64,000 bases of DNA from an uncultured Phycisphaerae bacterium (GCA_937928595.1 CALGJV010000008.1:1-64000), one strand, 5' to 3'; counted from the stretch's first letter, positions 19,722 to 28,719 are shown. A program made the numbers and translations. The notes: generated from the sequence alone by a model not told the origin.

Positions 19722-21047
19722 ATGCTTCGTCCGCACACTCGTCTCGCTTCTCTCGCCGGGGTCCTCCTCGCCCTGGCCGCGGCCCCGGTGGCAACGGGAC
19801 AGGCCGACAGCCGCACGCTCTTCGTCGTGAACAACGGCAACCTTGAGGGCAGCGTCACCGCGATGGCGATCGCTCCCGACGGTACGCTGTCGGTCATCAA
19901 CCGCGTCGTCACCGGCACGCGGCCGAACACGACCGTGCCCTGCCCCGGCTGCAATCCGTACGAGGTGTCGTTGTCGCCGAGCGGCCGCTACCTGGCCACC
20001 GGCCATGCCTCCACCAACGACCCGCACGAGCAGATCACGATCTTCACGGTCGCTGCGGACGGCAGCATCACCCAGACCGCGGCGTTCAGCGTTCCTGGAA
20101 CCCCCATGGACCTGACGTGGATCACGGATTCGCTGCTGGTGGCCACGCGCACGGACACAGGGGCGATCGTGCTGTACGAGTGGGTTCCGGCCGGACCGAG
20201 CCTGATCGAGCGGGACACCGAATACGCCGGCACGTTCAATGCGTATGTGGTCAAGCACCCGGCCGGGCCGTACGTCTACGCGAACGACACCGGCTCGGCC
20301 CGCGCCGTACGCGCATACCGCATCGAGCCGAACAACACCTTCACGCTGATCGACACCGAACCGACCGGGTCGAACTACGCACTCGAGCTGGCGATCACGC
20401 CGGATGGCACGAAGCTGTACGCCGCCGGGGGCATCACGCAGGTCGTGGGCGGCTGGTCGATCGCCGCGGACGGGACGCTGACGCCCCTGCCCGGTTTCCC
20501 GGTCGCGGCCTTCGGCAACTCGCCCTCGAACGTGATCTGCGCGCCCGACGGCGCGTATCTCCTGGTCGGGCACGGCACCGACGCCACCGTGCGGTCCGCC
20601 GCGATCGACCCTCTCACGGGCGCCTTGACGCCCACGGGCGCGATGTTCGACGTGGGGTTGCAAGGCACGCTCGGCGACGTGGCCACCCTCGACAACCTCA
20701 TGTTCGTCACCGACAACTCGACCGCGCTCGACGGCCTGATGGGCATCTACTCGTTCACCGTCAACCCGGACGGCTCGTTCACGCAGAACGGCCCGATCGT
20801 CTCGACGGCCGGCATCGCCCCGCGCTCCGTGGCCACCTGGAAGCCGCCCGTCTTCCGGCCGGGCGACACGAACTGCGACGGCGTCGTGAACTTCGACGAC
20901 ATCGACCCGTTCGTGCTGTCACTGAGCGGACAGGCCGGATACGACGCCCAGTTCCCCAACTGCGACTGGCTGACGGCCGATTGCAACGGCGACGGCACCG
21001 TCAACTTCGACGACATCGACGCGTTCGTCGCCCTGATCGGCTCCTGA
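19722..21047 (+). CDS. Secreted lactonase-like beta-propeller with dockerin-like C-terminus
   Basis: The protein has 441 residues with a signal peptide (MLRPHTRLASLAGVLLALAAA) and repeated blades of the type SPSGRYLATGHAS, TPDGTKLYAAGG and APDGAYLLVGHG, as in the 6-phosphogluconolactonase / lactonase propeller family (PF10282-like). An enzymatic role is not shown: many such exported propellers are binding proteins. The last 61 residues (20862-21044) form the shared dockerin-like module. AAGGAGGT at 19709-19716 is a nearly full Shine-Dalgarno site before the ATG at 19722. It lies 119 bp after the M14 peptidase gene. Confidence 0.8.
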   Translation: MLRPHTRLASLAGVLLALAAAPVATGQADSRTLFVVNNGNLEGSVTAMAIAPDGTLSVINRVVTGTRPNTTVPCPGCNPYEVSLSPSGRYLATGHASTNDPHEQITIFTVAADGSITQTAAFSVPGTPMDLTWITDSLLVATRTDTGAIVLYEWVPAGPSLIERDTEYAGTFNAYVVKHPAGPYVYANDTGSARAVRAYRIEPNNTFTLIDTEPTGSNYALELAITPDGTKLYAAGGITQVVGGWSIAADGTLTPLPGFPVAAFGNSPSNVICAPDGAYLLVGHGTDATVRSAAIDPLTGALTPTGAMFDVGLQGTLGDVATLDNLMFVTDNSTALDGLMGIYSFTVNPDGSFTQNGPIVSTAGIAPRSVATWKPPVFRPGDTNCDGVVNFDDIDPFVLSLSGQAGYDAQFPNCDWLTADCNGDGTVNFDDIDAFVALIGS

Positions 21048-21086
21048 GCCTCCCGCACGCTCTCGGCCGATCTCAACCGCTTCGTC

Positions 21087-21119
21087 CGCCCCGTCCCGGC
21101 GCTCCGTGCCGGCGGGGCG
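21087..21119 (+). terminator. Stem-loop after the propeller gene
   Basis: CGCCCCG (21087-21093) and CCGGC (21096-21100) pair with GCCGG and CGGGGCG (21108-21119), with a 2-nt bulge and a 7-nt loop, 40 bp past the stop. A pyrimidine-rich stretch follows. Confidence 0.55.
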
Positions 21120-21232
21120 CTCCCTTCCCCCGGGTCGCACCGCGCCCCCGAGGGCCGAAGTGAAGGCATAGACGAACCGCTAAAGGACGCGAGCTACGAG
21201 ACTTGCGGCACAGGGAGCAAAGCGGAAGGAAA

Positions 21233-21306
21233 AGGTGGCGATGGGATTCGAACCCATGAAAAACGGATTTGCAATCCGCTCCCTTAGACCACTCGGGCAC
21301 GCCACC
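21233..21306 (-). tRNA. tRNA-Cys (GCA)
   Basis: On the minus strand a 7-bp acceptor stem (GGTGGCG/CGCCACC) closes a cloverleaf with D-arm GCCCGAGTGGTCTAAGGG, anticodon arm GCGGA-TTGCAAA-TCCGT (anticodon GCA) and T-arm TGGGTTCGAATCCCA. The discriminator base is U, as in cysteine tRNAs. The 3' CCA is not encoded (TTCC follows). Confidence 0.95.
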
Positions 21307-21409
21307 GTGCGTTTCTAACCCGATCCTCACACGCCCGCCGCCGCGGGCCCACAACCGATCATCGTATCAGATTCGGATGGCGGAACAAGTCCGCACTCCT
21401 CGTGCGCCA

Positions 21410-22261
21410 TCACGACCCTCCTGGCGCGCGGAAGTCCGCCCCCGTGTACGCGAGGATCGGTGCGCCGCACTCGGGACAGTTCGACGAGGTTAGCCGATAG
21501 AGCAGATATCCGCACGCAGGGCAGCGCTCCTCTTCGATCTCGATCCGTAGCCGCAGCCGGCACTGCACGCATGTCCCGCCGCCGGCCGCCAGTTCCTGTT
21601 CGCGGCCGCAGCGCGGGCAGCGCAGCCAGAGCCGCACAGCCGTCGTCACGGCCGCGCGCTCGCGCAGCGCGTTGAACCAGTGCAGCAGCGGAACGCTCAG
21701 CAGCAGGCAGCCGGTCAGGATGCTGCCCACGATGAGGAACGTCTCGATCCCGTGTGCGCCGAACACAAACGGCAGGAATCGATACTCATCGGAGAAGGCC
21801 GCGGTGATCCCGAGCGCCAGCGCCAGCACCACCCCCCGCGCGAGGTACTGCACGAAACGCAGGTTGGGCGGCAGACACGCCACCGCCAGGAGTGCCGGGG
21901 CCCCGGCCGCCGCAGCCCAAGTCATCGCCCAAAAGCACCAGTACTCGCACACCTCGCTCACCGGATAGGTCGGCCGGCCCCAGATCAGCATCGGCGTAAG
22001 CCCAAGCATGGCCAGTGCGAGCACCACACCGCAGGTCGCCGCGATCCGGCCGCGCCGCCGCGAAAACGCGAAGAGCGAACCCGACATGATCGGAGCCGCG
22101 AACGCCAGCGCAAGGGCCGTGAGCAACAACTCCTCGATCAGACTCCCCCGCGGGCCCTCCAGCGCAATCACGGCCGCGATGGTCAGCAGCGTGCCGACGA
22201 ACAGCACCAGGGAAACCAGCAGCACGCTGCGCAGGAGCTTGCGGCTCACGGCGGCGTCCAT
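21410..22261 (-). CDS. Polytopic membrane protein with C-terminal zinc ribbons
   Basis: A 283-residue protein starting MDAAVSRKLL. Six or so hydrophobic segments are visible, starting at SVLLVSLVLFVGTLLTIAAV. The cytoplasmic tail carries two CxxC pairs, CPRC...CVQC, and then CPACGYLLYRL...NCPECG, close to the CPxCGYDLRxxxxxxCPECG zinc ribbon common in planctomycete membrane proteins. No function is known to me. The ATG at 22261 was taken because it starts the first hydrophobic segment; the frame is open 45 codons upstream. It lies 106 bp downstream of ybaB and may belong to the same transcript. Confidence 0.7.
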   Translation of the reverse strand: MDAAVSRKLLRSVLLVSLVLFVGTLLTIAAVIALEGPRGSLIEELLLTALALAFAAPIMSGSLFAFSRRRGRIAATCGVVLALAMLGLTPMLIWGRPTYPVSEVCEYWCFWAMTWAAAAGAPALLAVACLPPNLRFVQYLARGVVLALALGITAAFSDEYRFLPFVFGAHGIETFLIVGSILTGCLLLSVPLLHWFNALRERAAVTTAVRLWLRCPRCGREQELAAGGGTCVQCRLRLRIEIEEERCPACGYLLYRLTSSNCPECGAPILAYTGADFRAPGGS

Positions 22262-22367
22262 AAAGCACCTCGCCGGTGCGGCACGCCGTGCGACGCGCCC
22301 GCGGAATGCGGCGGTCAGCGGCCCGCCCGGAAACGCCCGGCCCGTCGCGCGGCGCCGCCGGCTCCCC

Positions 22368-22715
22368 TCAGGCGCCGCCGCCGCCCAGCAAGTCACCCAT
22401 GCCCGGCAGGTTCAATCCGCCGGTGGCGGCCTGCATCTCCTTCTGCAACGCTTCCCGGCTGCGGGCCACCGCGTCCCGCACGGCGGCGCAAACCAGGTCC
22501 TCGATCAGCTCCACGTCGCCCCCCTGCACCAGCGCCGGCTCGAGCTTCACGCTCAGCAGCTCACCGCGGCCGTCGACGGTCGCCCGCACCTGCCCGCCGC
22601 CGGCCTCGCCGACCATTCGGGCCGCCTGGAGCCGCGCGTTCATCTGCTCCATGTTCTGTTTGATCGCCCCAAAGTTCTTCAGCAGACCCGCGATCTGTCC
22701 CAGATTGCCGAACAT
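22368..22715 (-). CDS. ybaB: Nucleoid-associated protein, YbaB/EbfC family
   Basis: A 115-residue protein of usual family length. The helical N-terminus (LKNFGAIKQNMEQMNARLQ), the conserved central strand region (VRATVDGRGELLSVKLEP) and the C-terminal helix with a Gly/Met-rich tail (LPGMGDLLGGGGA) match YbaB. The dimer binds DNA without strong sequence specificity. The ATG at 22715 has AGGAG seven bases upstream. It follows dnaX by 81 bp, the classic dnaX-ybaB order; recR, the usual third member, is not next. Confidence 0.92.
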   Translation of the reverse strand: MFGNLGQIAGLLKNFGAIKQNMEQMNARLQAARMVGEAGGGQVRATVDGRGELLSVKLEPALVQGGDVELIEDLVCAAVRDAVARSREALQKEMQAATGGLNLPGMGDLLGGGGA

Positions 22716-22796
22716 GCCCGTACTCCTGCGCTGTTCTCTCGCTTCGGCCCGCCCGTCCGCCTTCACCGGTCCGCGGGCGGCCCGACCGGCCGCAAC

Positions 22797-24422
22797 CTAA
22801 CGCTCGGCGGGCGACGGTGGGGCCGCGCGCACATCGACGATGATGCCGTTGAAGAGCTCGAGCGCTTTTCGCACGACCGGGTCCTGCTCGACCCGCCGCC
22901 GCGTCTCGCTCGACACACCCGCCGGATGCGGGGGCGTCGCGCTTCCCGGCACGTCATGGCCGACTTCCTCGTCGGCCGGATGCCAGTCGCTCGGGACCTC
23001 GACCGCCGACTCGGCTTCATCGGGCTCGACCGGCACCGCCCCCGGGGGTGCGGGCGGCTCACTCCGTGTCGTCAACGGCGGCCGTCCGGCCTGTGCCGGT
23101 GGTACCCCCACGGCGGCCGGCGGCCGGCCTCGCTCCGGTCGCGCGGGCGATCGGCTCCGCGGTGGAGCGCCGGCGCCGACGGGCGGCCCGGCCGGGCCGC
23201 GCGGGACGGTCGCGGCCGCGGGCCGCGGGGGTTCAACCGCCGCTACCGAATCCGCGGCGGGCTTTTTTTTTTCGCCCCCGGCCTCCTCGGACGGGAGCTG
23301 GGCGAGCAGTTGCTCGATCGAAGCCCACTCCTTCATGCGGGCGAAGCGGACCAGCACGGCCTCGGCCAGCGCCCGGCCGGCGCTGCTGGAGCGCACGTGC
23401 CGCCGCAGCTCCTCGAGCATCCCGATCATCTGCACGTAGTGCGACAGCTCAAACGCCTGGGCAAGTGCCACGTACTCCTCGCGCCGACCCGCGGGGATGT
23501 CCACCATCGGCGCGTCGGGCCCGCACGTCCGGACGAGCATGAGCATCCGCACGACCTCGACCGCGTCGCCCACGAAGCTGTCAAGCCCCCGACCCGCCCC
23601 CAGCAGCCCGTCCAGCTCGGTCAGCACCGCCGGCGCATCGCCGCGGGCCGCGTGCTGGAGCAGCGTCACGATGCGCTCGTCCTGCGTCGGCGGCAACAGC
23701 TCGTCCAGAATCTCCGGCGTCAGCCGCGTCGTGGACACCGCCAGGAGCTGGTCGAGAATGCTCAGCGCGTCGCGCATCGAGCCGGCCGCGAGGCGGGCCA
23801 CGCGCTGGAGAACGGCCTCGTCGGCCGCCGCCCCCTCGGCCTGCACGATCTCAGCCAGCCGGCGGGTGATGTCGGCGGCGCTGATGTTGCGGAAGTTGAA
23901 GCACTGGCACCGGCTGCGGATCGTGGCCGGCACCTTCTGGATCTCGGTGGTGGCGAGGATGAACTTGACGTGGTCCGGCGGCTCCTCGAGCGTCTTGAGC
24001 AGCGCGTTGAACGCGCCGGTCGAGAGCATGTGGACCTCGTCGATGATGTAGACCTTGAAGCGGGCCCGCGCGGGGCGCAGCGTCGCGTTGCTGCGCAGCT
24101 CGCGGATGTTGTCGACGCCGGTGTTGCTGGCCGCGTCGATCTCGAGAACGTCGATATCCTCCCCCTCCGCGACCGCCCGGCACAGCTCGCATTCGCCGCA
24201 GGGGGTCGGCGTCGGCGCGTGGTAGGCCCGGCAGTTGAGCGCCTTGGCCAGGATCCGGGCCATGCTGGTCTTGCCGACGCCGCGCGTTCCGGTGAACAGG
24301 TAGCCGTGGTGGATGCGGCCGGCCTGGATCGCGTTCACCAGCGTCGTCGCGATCGGCTCCTGTCCGACCACCTCGGTGAACGTCCGGCTGCGGTACTTGC
24401 GGGCGAGAACGGTATAAGCCAT
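22797..24422 (-). CDS. dnaX: DNA polymerase III subunit gamma/tau
   Basis: This is a 541-residue protein. The AAA+ clamp-loader core has Walker A GTRGVGKTSMA, a zinc module (C, then CGECELC), Walker B IIDEVHML and sensor LATTEIQKVP. It loads the beta clamp and organises the replisome. After domain III the tail is Pro/Ala-rich. At codons 384-387 ten A residues (minus strand 23272-23263) form GAA AAA AAA AAG, containing the A AAA AAG heptamer used for programmed slippage in Escherichia coli dnaX. Both other frames stop within about ten codons, which would give a short gamma form of about 390-396 residues. The gene lies between the SRP RNA and ybaB. Confidence 0.95.
   Translation of the reverse strand: MAYTVLARKYRSRTFTEVVGQEPIATTLVNAIQAGRIHHGYLFTGTRGVGKTSMARILAKALNCRAYHAPTPTPCGECELCRAVAEGEDIDVLEIDAASNTGVDNIRELRSNATLRPARARFKVYIIDEVHMLSTGAFNALLKTLEEPPDHVKFILATTEIQKVPATIRSRCQCFNFRNISAADITRRLAEIVQAEGAAADEAVLQRVARLAAGSMRDALSILDQLLAVSTTRLTPEILDELLPPTQDERIVTLLQHAARGDAPAVLTELDGLLGAGRGLDSFVGDAVEVVRMLMLVRTCGPDAPMVDIPAGRREEYVALAQAFELSHYVQMIGMLEELRRHVRSSSAGRALAEAVLVRFARMKEWASIEQLLAQLPSEEAGGEKKKPAADSVAAVEPPRPAAATVPRGPAGPPVGAGAPPRSRSPARPERGRPPAAVGVPPAQAGRPPLTTRSEPPAPPGAVPVEPDEAESAVEVPSDWHPADEEVGHDVPGSATPPHPAGVSSETRRRVEQDPVVRKALELFNGIIVDVRAAPPSPAER
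23237..23287 (-). promoter_or_regulatory. Candidate programmed slippage signal in dnaX
   Basis: On the minus strand, AGGAGG (23287-23282) precedes A10-G (23272-23262), followed after one base by a stem-loop CCGCCGC (23260-23254) / GCGGCGG (23243-23237) with a 10-nt loop. A -1 shift at AAG reads nine codons and then TGA; the +1 frame reaches TAG equally soon. Confidence 0.65.
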
Positions 24423-24473
24423 GGCGGATTCGGCTTCTCGGGTCGCCGCACTTCCGCGGCGGGACAAACGCCC

Positions 24474-24582
24474 GGGGCCCAACCAGGTTTGCGCTGCACG
24501 TGGGCCGTGCCGGGTGGGCTGCTACCTTCCGGTCCTGACCCGTTGTCCGACCGACGCACTGCACCGGCCCAGCCGGTGCCCC
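24474..24582 (-). ncRNA. ffs: Signal recognition particle RNA (4.5S-type)
   Basis: The minus strand contains GGGTCAGGACCGGAAGGTAG followed by CAGCCC, the invariant domain IV hairpin of bacterial SRP RNA (GGTCAGGUCCGGAAGGAAGCAGCC in E. coli). Flanking arms pair towards terminal GGGGC...GGGCCCC, giving about 109 nt. With Ffh it targets nascent membrane proteins. It lies 51 bp upstream of dnaX, a frequent arrangement. End positions are estimated from the terminal helix. Confidence 0.93.
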
Positions 24583-24593
24583 GGGCGGGGCGT

Positions 24594-24599
24594 ATCGTA
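24594..24599 (-). promoter_or_regulatory. Candidate -10 element of the SRP RNA (TACGAT)
   Basis: TACGAT on the minus strand ends 11 bp before the estimated RNA start at 24582, the usual distance. No clear -35 is seen. In 24600-24863 I see no gene; a short piece of the CGCCACTCGCCATTCGC-type repeat lies at 24823-24850. Confidence 0.4.
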
Positions 24600-24863
24600 G
24601 CGGGCGGCGGACGCTTCATCCACCCGGCCGCGGAGGCGCGCCCGCGCGAAAGCGTGAGGCCCGTCGGCCACACCCCCCGCGACGCGCGGCGCTCGTCCGC
24701 GCTCGCGCGGGAAGGTACGGCCCGCCGTCCAAGCCCGAGCGGCAGCCGGGCAGCCCCGAACGTAACGAATTCACAAGGTTCCAGAAGACGCGCCGCAGCC
24801 TGCCCGGCGTGCCATCCGCAACGCGCCACTCGCCATTCGCTATTCGCCGCGCGCCGCTGCGGG

Positions 24864-25826
24864 CTACGGCGCGTGCTCCCCCCCCGCCGCCGCCTGCTGG
24901 CACAGGAACAGCACCGCCATCCGCACCGCCAGCCCGTTCGTGACCTGGCGCAGAATGCTCGAACTCGGCCCGTCGGCCACGTCGGCCGCCAGCTCGATCC
25001 CGCGGTTCACCGGGCCGGGATGCATGATCAGCACGTCCGGCCGGCAGCGCCGCAGCCGCTCGCGGTTCATGCCGTAGAAGTGCACGTACTCGCGCACCGA
25101 CGGGAACCCGCTGGCCGTCATCCGCTCCTTCTGGATGCGGAGCATGCTGATCACGTCCATCTCCGGCAGGATGCTCTCGAAATCATGCGTAACGCGGGCC
25201 CCCATCGCCTCGAAATCGCGCGACACGAGCGTCGGCGGCCCGACCAGCGTGACCCGCGCCCCCAGCTTCTGCAGCCCGCGGATATCGGAGCGCGCCACGC
25301 GCGAGTGCAGGATGTCGCCGACGATCGCGACGTTCAGCCCCTCGATCCGCCCCTTGTGCTCCCGGATCGTGAACAGGTCCAGCAGGGCCTGCGTCGGGTG
25401 CGCGTGTTGCCCGTCGCCGGCGTTCACCACGCAGCAATTCACCGCCCGCGCCAGGTGCTCGGCCGCGCCGGCCGCCGGGTGCCGCAGCACCATGATGTCC
25501 ACGCCCATCGCCTCGATGTTGCGGGCCGTGTCGAGCAGCGTCTCGCCCTTCTTGGTCGACGAGACCTTCTCCGCGAAGTCGATCGCGTCCGCCGAGAGCC
25601 GCTGCGCCGCCAGCTCGAAGCTCATGCGCGTCCGCGTGCTGTCCTCGAAAAACATGAGCACGACGACGCGGCCGCGCAGCGCCGGCACCTTCTTCACGCT
25701 GCGGGTCGAGACTTCCTTGAAACTCTCGGCCGTGTCCAGCAGGAACAGGATCTCTTCGCGGCTAAGCTCGTTGATCGTCAGGAGGTGCTTGCGGGTCCAG
25801 ACGGGCCTCTCAATCCCGGCGGTCAT
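24864..25826 (-). CDS. pyrB: Aspartate carbamoyltransferase catalytic subunit
   Basis: A 320-residue protein, full length. The carbamoyl-phosphate site EDSTRTRMSFE, HPTQALLDLF and MHPGPVNRG are present; STRT is the family signature. It makes N-carbamoyl-L-aspartate, the second step of pyrimidine synthesis, in the cytoplasm. Its ATG overlaps the end of pyrR by 17 bp, so the two are translated from one message. pyrC and pyrI are not adjacent, in contrast to many pyrR-pyrB-pyrC operons. Confidence 0.95.
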   Translation of the reverse strand: MTAGIERPVWTRKHLLTINELSREEILFLLDTAESFKEVSTRSVKKVPALRGRVVVLMFFEDSTRTRMSFELAAQRLSADAIDFAEKVSSTKKGETLLDTARNIEAMGVDIMVLRHPAAGAAEHLARAVNCCVVNAGDGQHAHPTQALLDLFTIREHKGRIEGLNVAIVGDILHSRVARSDIRGLQKLGARVTLVGPPTLVSRDFEAMGARVTHDFESILPEMDVISMLRIQKERMTASGFPSVREYVHFYGMNRERLRRCRPDVLIMHPGPVNRGIELAADVADGPSSSILRQVTNGLAVRMAVLFLCQQAAAGGEHAP

Positions 25827-26343
25827 AGAGCTCCACCTCGTCCTGGCCGTCCACTTCCGTCAGCTTGACCTTCACGATGTGATGCGGCTCCGTATCGGTC
25901 CGCAGCCCCACGAAATCCGGCTGAATCGGCAGCTCGCGCAGCCCGCGGTCCACCAGCACCGCCAGGCGGATCGCCCGCGGCCGCCCCAGGTCCATCAGCG
26001 CGTCCAGCGCCGCCCGCACCGAACGCCCCGTGTACAGCACGTCGTCGACCAGCACGACCCACGTGTCCGTGAGGTCGAAGTCGATCTCCGTCCCGCGCAG
26101 GATCGCGTTCGGGCCGATCGTCGTCAGGTCGTCGCGGTACAGCGTGATGTCGAGCACCCCGTAGTGCGCGGCCTTCAGCCCCGCCCGCTCCAGCAGCGGC
26201 AGCAGCCGCCGGGCCAGCGTCTCGCCCCGCCGCCGGATGCCGACCACCGCCACCGGCACGTCGCGCGGCGCCGCCCCGGCGATCGCCCGGGCCAGTTTCT
26301 CGAGCGTCTCGTGCAGCTCGTCCCGATCGAGTAGCAGCGTCAT
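25810..26343 (-). CDS. pyrR: Bifunctional pyrimidine operon regulator / uracil phosphoribosyltransferase PyrR
   Basis: The 177-residue protein has the PRPP-binding loop VVLVDDVLYTGRSVRAAL (near residues 96-113) and the PyrR-specific VGIRRRGETLARR. PyrR binds pyr mRNA when UMP is high and also makes UMP from uracil. Directly downstream and overlapping is pyrB, the expected target. The 181-bp space to the divergent sat gene would hold its leader; I see no certain PyrR anti-antiterminator there. The ATG at 26343 starts the conserved region. Confidence 0.93.
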   Translation of the reverse strand: MTLLLDRDELHETLEKLARAIAGAAPRDVPVAVVGIRRRGETLARRLLPLLERAGLKAAHYGVLDITLYRDDLTTIGPNAILRGTEIDFDLTDTWVVLVDDVLYTGRSVRAALDALMDLGRPRAIRLAVLVDRGLRELPIQPDFVGLRTDTEPHHIVKVKLTEVDGQDEVELYDRRD

Positions 26344-26458
26344 GGCCGCGTAGGGTAGCGGCCCGGCCCGTGCGATGAAAGACGGGCCCCCGCCCGGCTT
26401 CGCCCGACCCGCCGCCGGCTTTGGCGGGCGCGGCGTTTTCCACGACCGCCCGACCCGC

Positions 26459-26464
26459 TATCAT
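26459..26464 (+). promoter_or_regulatory. Candidate -10 element of sat (TATCAT)
   Basis: TATCAT lies 61 bp before the ATG at 26525. A partial -35, TTTTCC at 26436-26441, is 17 bp upstream of it. Confidence 0.45.
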
Positions 26465-26524
26465 CCGGTGCTTGCGACTGATCCGGCGGGCTCCCGGGGG
26501 CCGCCGCCGGGTCCGGAGAGACGG

Positions 26525-27694
26525 ATGAACCCGATCGGACCGATCCCGCCGCACGGCGGACGCCTCGTCAACCTCGTCGTCGACGCCCCGCGCGCCGCCG
26601 CCCTGCGGCAACAGGCCCCCGGCCTGGTCGCCGTCCACCTCGGCGAGCGCGAGCAGTGCGACCTCGAGCTGCTGGCCGTCGGCGGCCTCAGCCCCCTCAC
26701 GGGTTTCATGAACGCCGCCGACTACCACAGCGTTTGCGAGCGCATGCAGCTCGCCGACGGCCTGCCGTGGAGCGTGCCCGTCACCTGCACCGTGGACGCG
26801 GCGACGGCGGCGCGGATCCAGCCCGGCCAGCCCGTCGCCCTGACGGACGACGCCGACCGACTGCTGGCGGTGCTGACCGTCCGCGAGAAGTACCCCCACG
26901 AAAAGCAACTGGAGTGCGAACGAGTCTACCGCACGACCGACGCTGCCCACCCCGGCGTCGCCGTCACGCTGGCCCAGGGGCCGGTCTGCCTCGGCGGCCC
27001 GCTCCAGGTCGTCATGCCGCGGTACGACCCGCCGTTCGCCGAGCACCGCCTGACGCCGGCCCAGACCCGCGCCGCCTTCGCCGAGCGCGGCTGGCGGACC
27101 GTCGTCGCCTTCCAGACGCGGAACCCGATCCACCGCGCCCACGAGTACATCACCAAGTGCGCGCTTGAGATCTGCGACGGACTGCTGATCCACCCCCTGG
27201 TCGGTCAGACCCAGAAAGGCGACATCCCCCCCGACGTGCGGATGCGCTGTTACCAGGTGCTGCTCGCGGGCTACTACAGCCCGAAGAACACCTTCCTGTC
27301 GGTGCTGCCGGCGGCCATGCGCTACGCCGGCCCGCGGGAGGCGATCCACCACGCGCTGATGCGCAAGAACTACGGCTGCACGCACTTCATCGTCGGCCGC
27401 GACCACGCCGGCGTCGGCTCGTACTACGGCACGTACGACGCCCAGCGGATCTTCGACGAAGTCGATCCGCAGGCGCTCGGCATCGTGCCGCTCAAGTTCG
27501 AGAACAGCTTCTGGTGCCGCCGGAGCGGGGCCATGGCGACCGACAAGACCACCGCCAGCACCCCCGCGGAGCGCGTCTCCCTCTCGGGCACGGCCGTCCG
27601 CGAGCTGCTGGCCCGCGGCGAGCGTCCGCCGGTCGAGTTCACCCGGCCGGAGATCGCCGACATCCTGATCGAAGCGCTGCGGAAAGGCGCATGA
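26525..27694 (+). CDS. sat: Sulfate adenylyltransferase (ATP sulfurylase)
   Basis: A 389-residue single-chain ATP sulfurylase. The ATP site QTRNPIHRAHE (HxxH-type) and GRDHAGVGSYYG are intact, with the N-terminal PUA-like domain before and no C-terminal APS kinase. It forms APS from sulfate and ATP, the first step of assimilation (or, reversed, of sulfur oxidation). The ATG at 26525 has GGAGAG at 26514-26519. Its stop overlaps the ATG of nrnA as ATGA, so the pair is translationally coupled. APS reductase and cys genes are not in view. Confidence 0.95.
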   Translation: MNPIGPIPPHGGRLVNLVVDAPRAAALRQQAPGLVAVHLGEREQCDLELLAVGGLSPLTGFMNAADYHSVCERMQLADGLPWSVPVTCTVDAATAARIQPGQPVALTDDADRLLAVLTVREKYPHEKQLECERVYRTTDAAHPGVAVTLAQGPVCLGGPLQVVMPRYDPPFAEHRLTPAQTRAAFAERGWRTVVAFQTRNPIHRAHEYITKCALEICDGLLIHPLVGQTQKGDIPPDVRMRCYQVLLAGYYSPKNTFLSVLPAAMRYAGPREAIHHALMRKNYGCTHFIVGRDHAGVGSYYGTYDAQRIFDEVDPQALGIVPLKFENSFWCRRSGAMATDKTTASTPAERVSLSGTAVRELLARGERPPVEFTRPEIADILIEALRKGA

Positions 27695-28719
27695 GCGTGA
27701 CGACCGCCCCGCCCGTGGATCCCGCCGTCGTACCGCCCGAAATCGTGGCCGCGCTGCGCAGCGCGCGCGAGGTCGCGCTGCTCAGCCACGTGACGCCCGA
27801 CGCGGATGCGATCGTGTCGATGGGCGCGCTGTGGCTGGCCCTGCCGACCCTGGGCATCCGGGCGCACCTCGTGCTGCCCGAGGGCTCGGTGTCGCGGCAA
27901 CTCTCGTATCTCGTCCGCTGCGGCGGGCTCCGCCCGGCGACCGTGGCCGACGTCCAACAGTGCGACCTCATCGTCGCGCTCGACACCGCCAAGGAGAAGC
28001 GGCTCAGCGGCGAGGAGCATCTGGCGGTGCTCACGAAGATCCCGGTCGTCAACATCGACCACCACGCCAGCAACACGCAGTTCGGCCGCTGCAACTGGAT
28101 CGTGCCGCAGGCCAGCAGCACCTCGGAGCTCGTGTACGCGCTGCTGCGGGCCCTGGGCTGTACGATCACCCCCACGATCGCCACGCTGCTGTACGCCGGG
28201 CTGCACACCGACACGCAGGGGTTCGCGCTGTCCAACACGACGCCGCACGCCTTGCGCGTCGGTCACGAGCTGGCGGCCGCCGGCGCCGCCGTCGCCGAGG
28301 TCTGCGAGCGCATGCACCGCAGTCTCAGCCGCGGCGAGTTCGAGCTGCTGGCCCGCGTCTACGCCAACACGCAGGTCAGCGCCGACGGCCGGCTGGCCTG
28401 GAGCACGCTCTCCTACGACGAGATCACGCACACCGGCTGTCGGGCCGCCGACATCGACGCGCAGGTCGAGGTGCCGCGCTCCATCGAGGGCATCGCCGTC
28501 GCGATCCTGTTCTCCGAGGGCGACCCCGGCCGGGTTCGCATGAACTTCCGCGGCGAGCGCGGCGTGTCCGTCCTCGAGCTCGCGATGCAGTTCGGCGGCG
28601 GCGGTCACCGGGCCAGCGCCGGCGCGCGGCTCACCGGCCCGCTCGCCGACGTCACCGCCCGCGTGCTCGCGGCCGCCCAGGCGTATGTGGCCGCGCTCAC
28701 GCTGGAGCCGCTCAAATGA
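27691..28719 (+). CDS. nrnA: DHH/DHHA1 phosphoesterase, NrnA type (nanoRNase / pAp phosphatase)
   Basis: A 342-residue protein. The DHH domain shows HVTPDADAIVSMG, LDTAKEKR and NIDHHASN; the DHHA1 domain ends with QFGGGGHRASAGARL. NrnA-type enzymes degrade 2-5-nt RNA and dephosphorylate 3'-phosphoadenosine 5'-phosphate (pAp), the by-product of PAPS use. Its ATG overlaps the sat stop (ATGA), which makes a pAp-clearing role beside sulfate activation likely. Its own stop overlaps the next start in the same way. Confidence 0.88.
   Translation: MSVTTAPPVDPAVVPPEIVAALRSAREVALLSHVTPDADAIVSMGALWLALPTLGIRAHLVLPEGSVSRQLSYLVRCGGLRPATVADVQQCDLIVALDTAKEKRLSGEEHLAVLTKIPVVNIDHHASNTQFGRCNWIVPQASSTSELVYALLRALGCTITPTIATLLYAGLHTDTQGFALSNTTPHALRVGHELAAAGAAVAEVCERMHRSLSRGEFELLARVYANTQVSADGRLAWSTLSYDEITHTGCRAADIDAQVEVPRSIEGIAVAILFSEGDPGRVRMNFRGERGVSVLELAMQFGGGGHRASAGARLTGPLADVTARVLAAAQAYVAALTLEPLK

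Noticed and set aside
22008-25868. A 1286-codon open frame on the plus strand
   Set aside because: It lies opposite to dnaX, the SRP RNA and pyrB and has no family similarity. Long antisense frames are common at this GC content.
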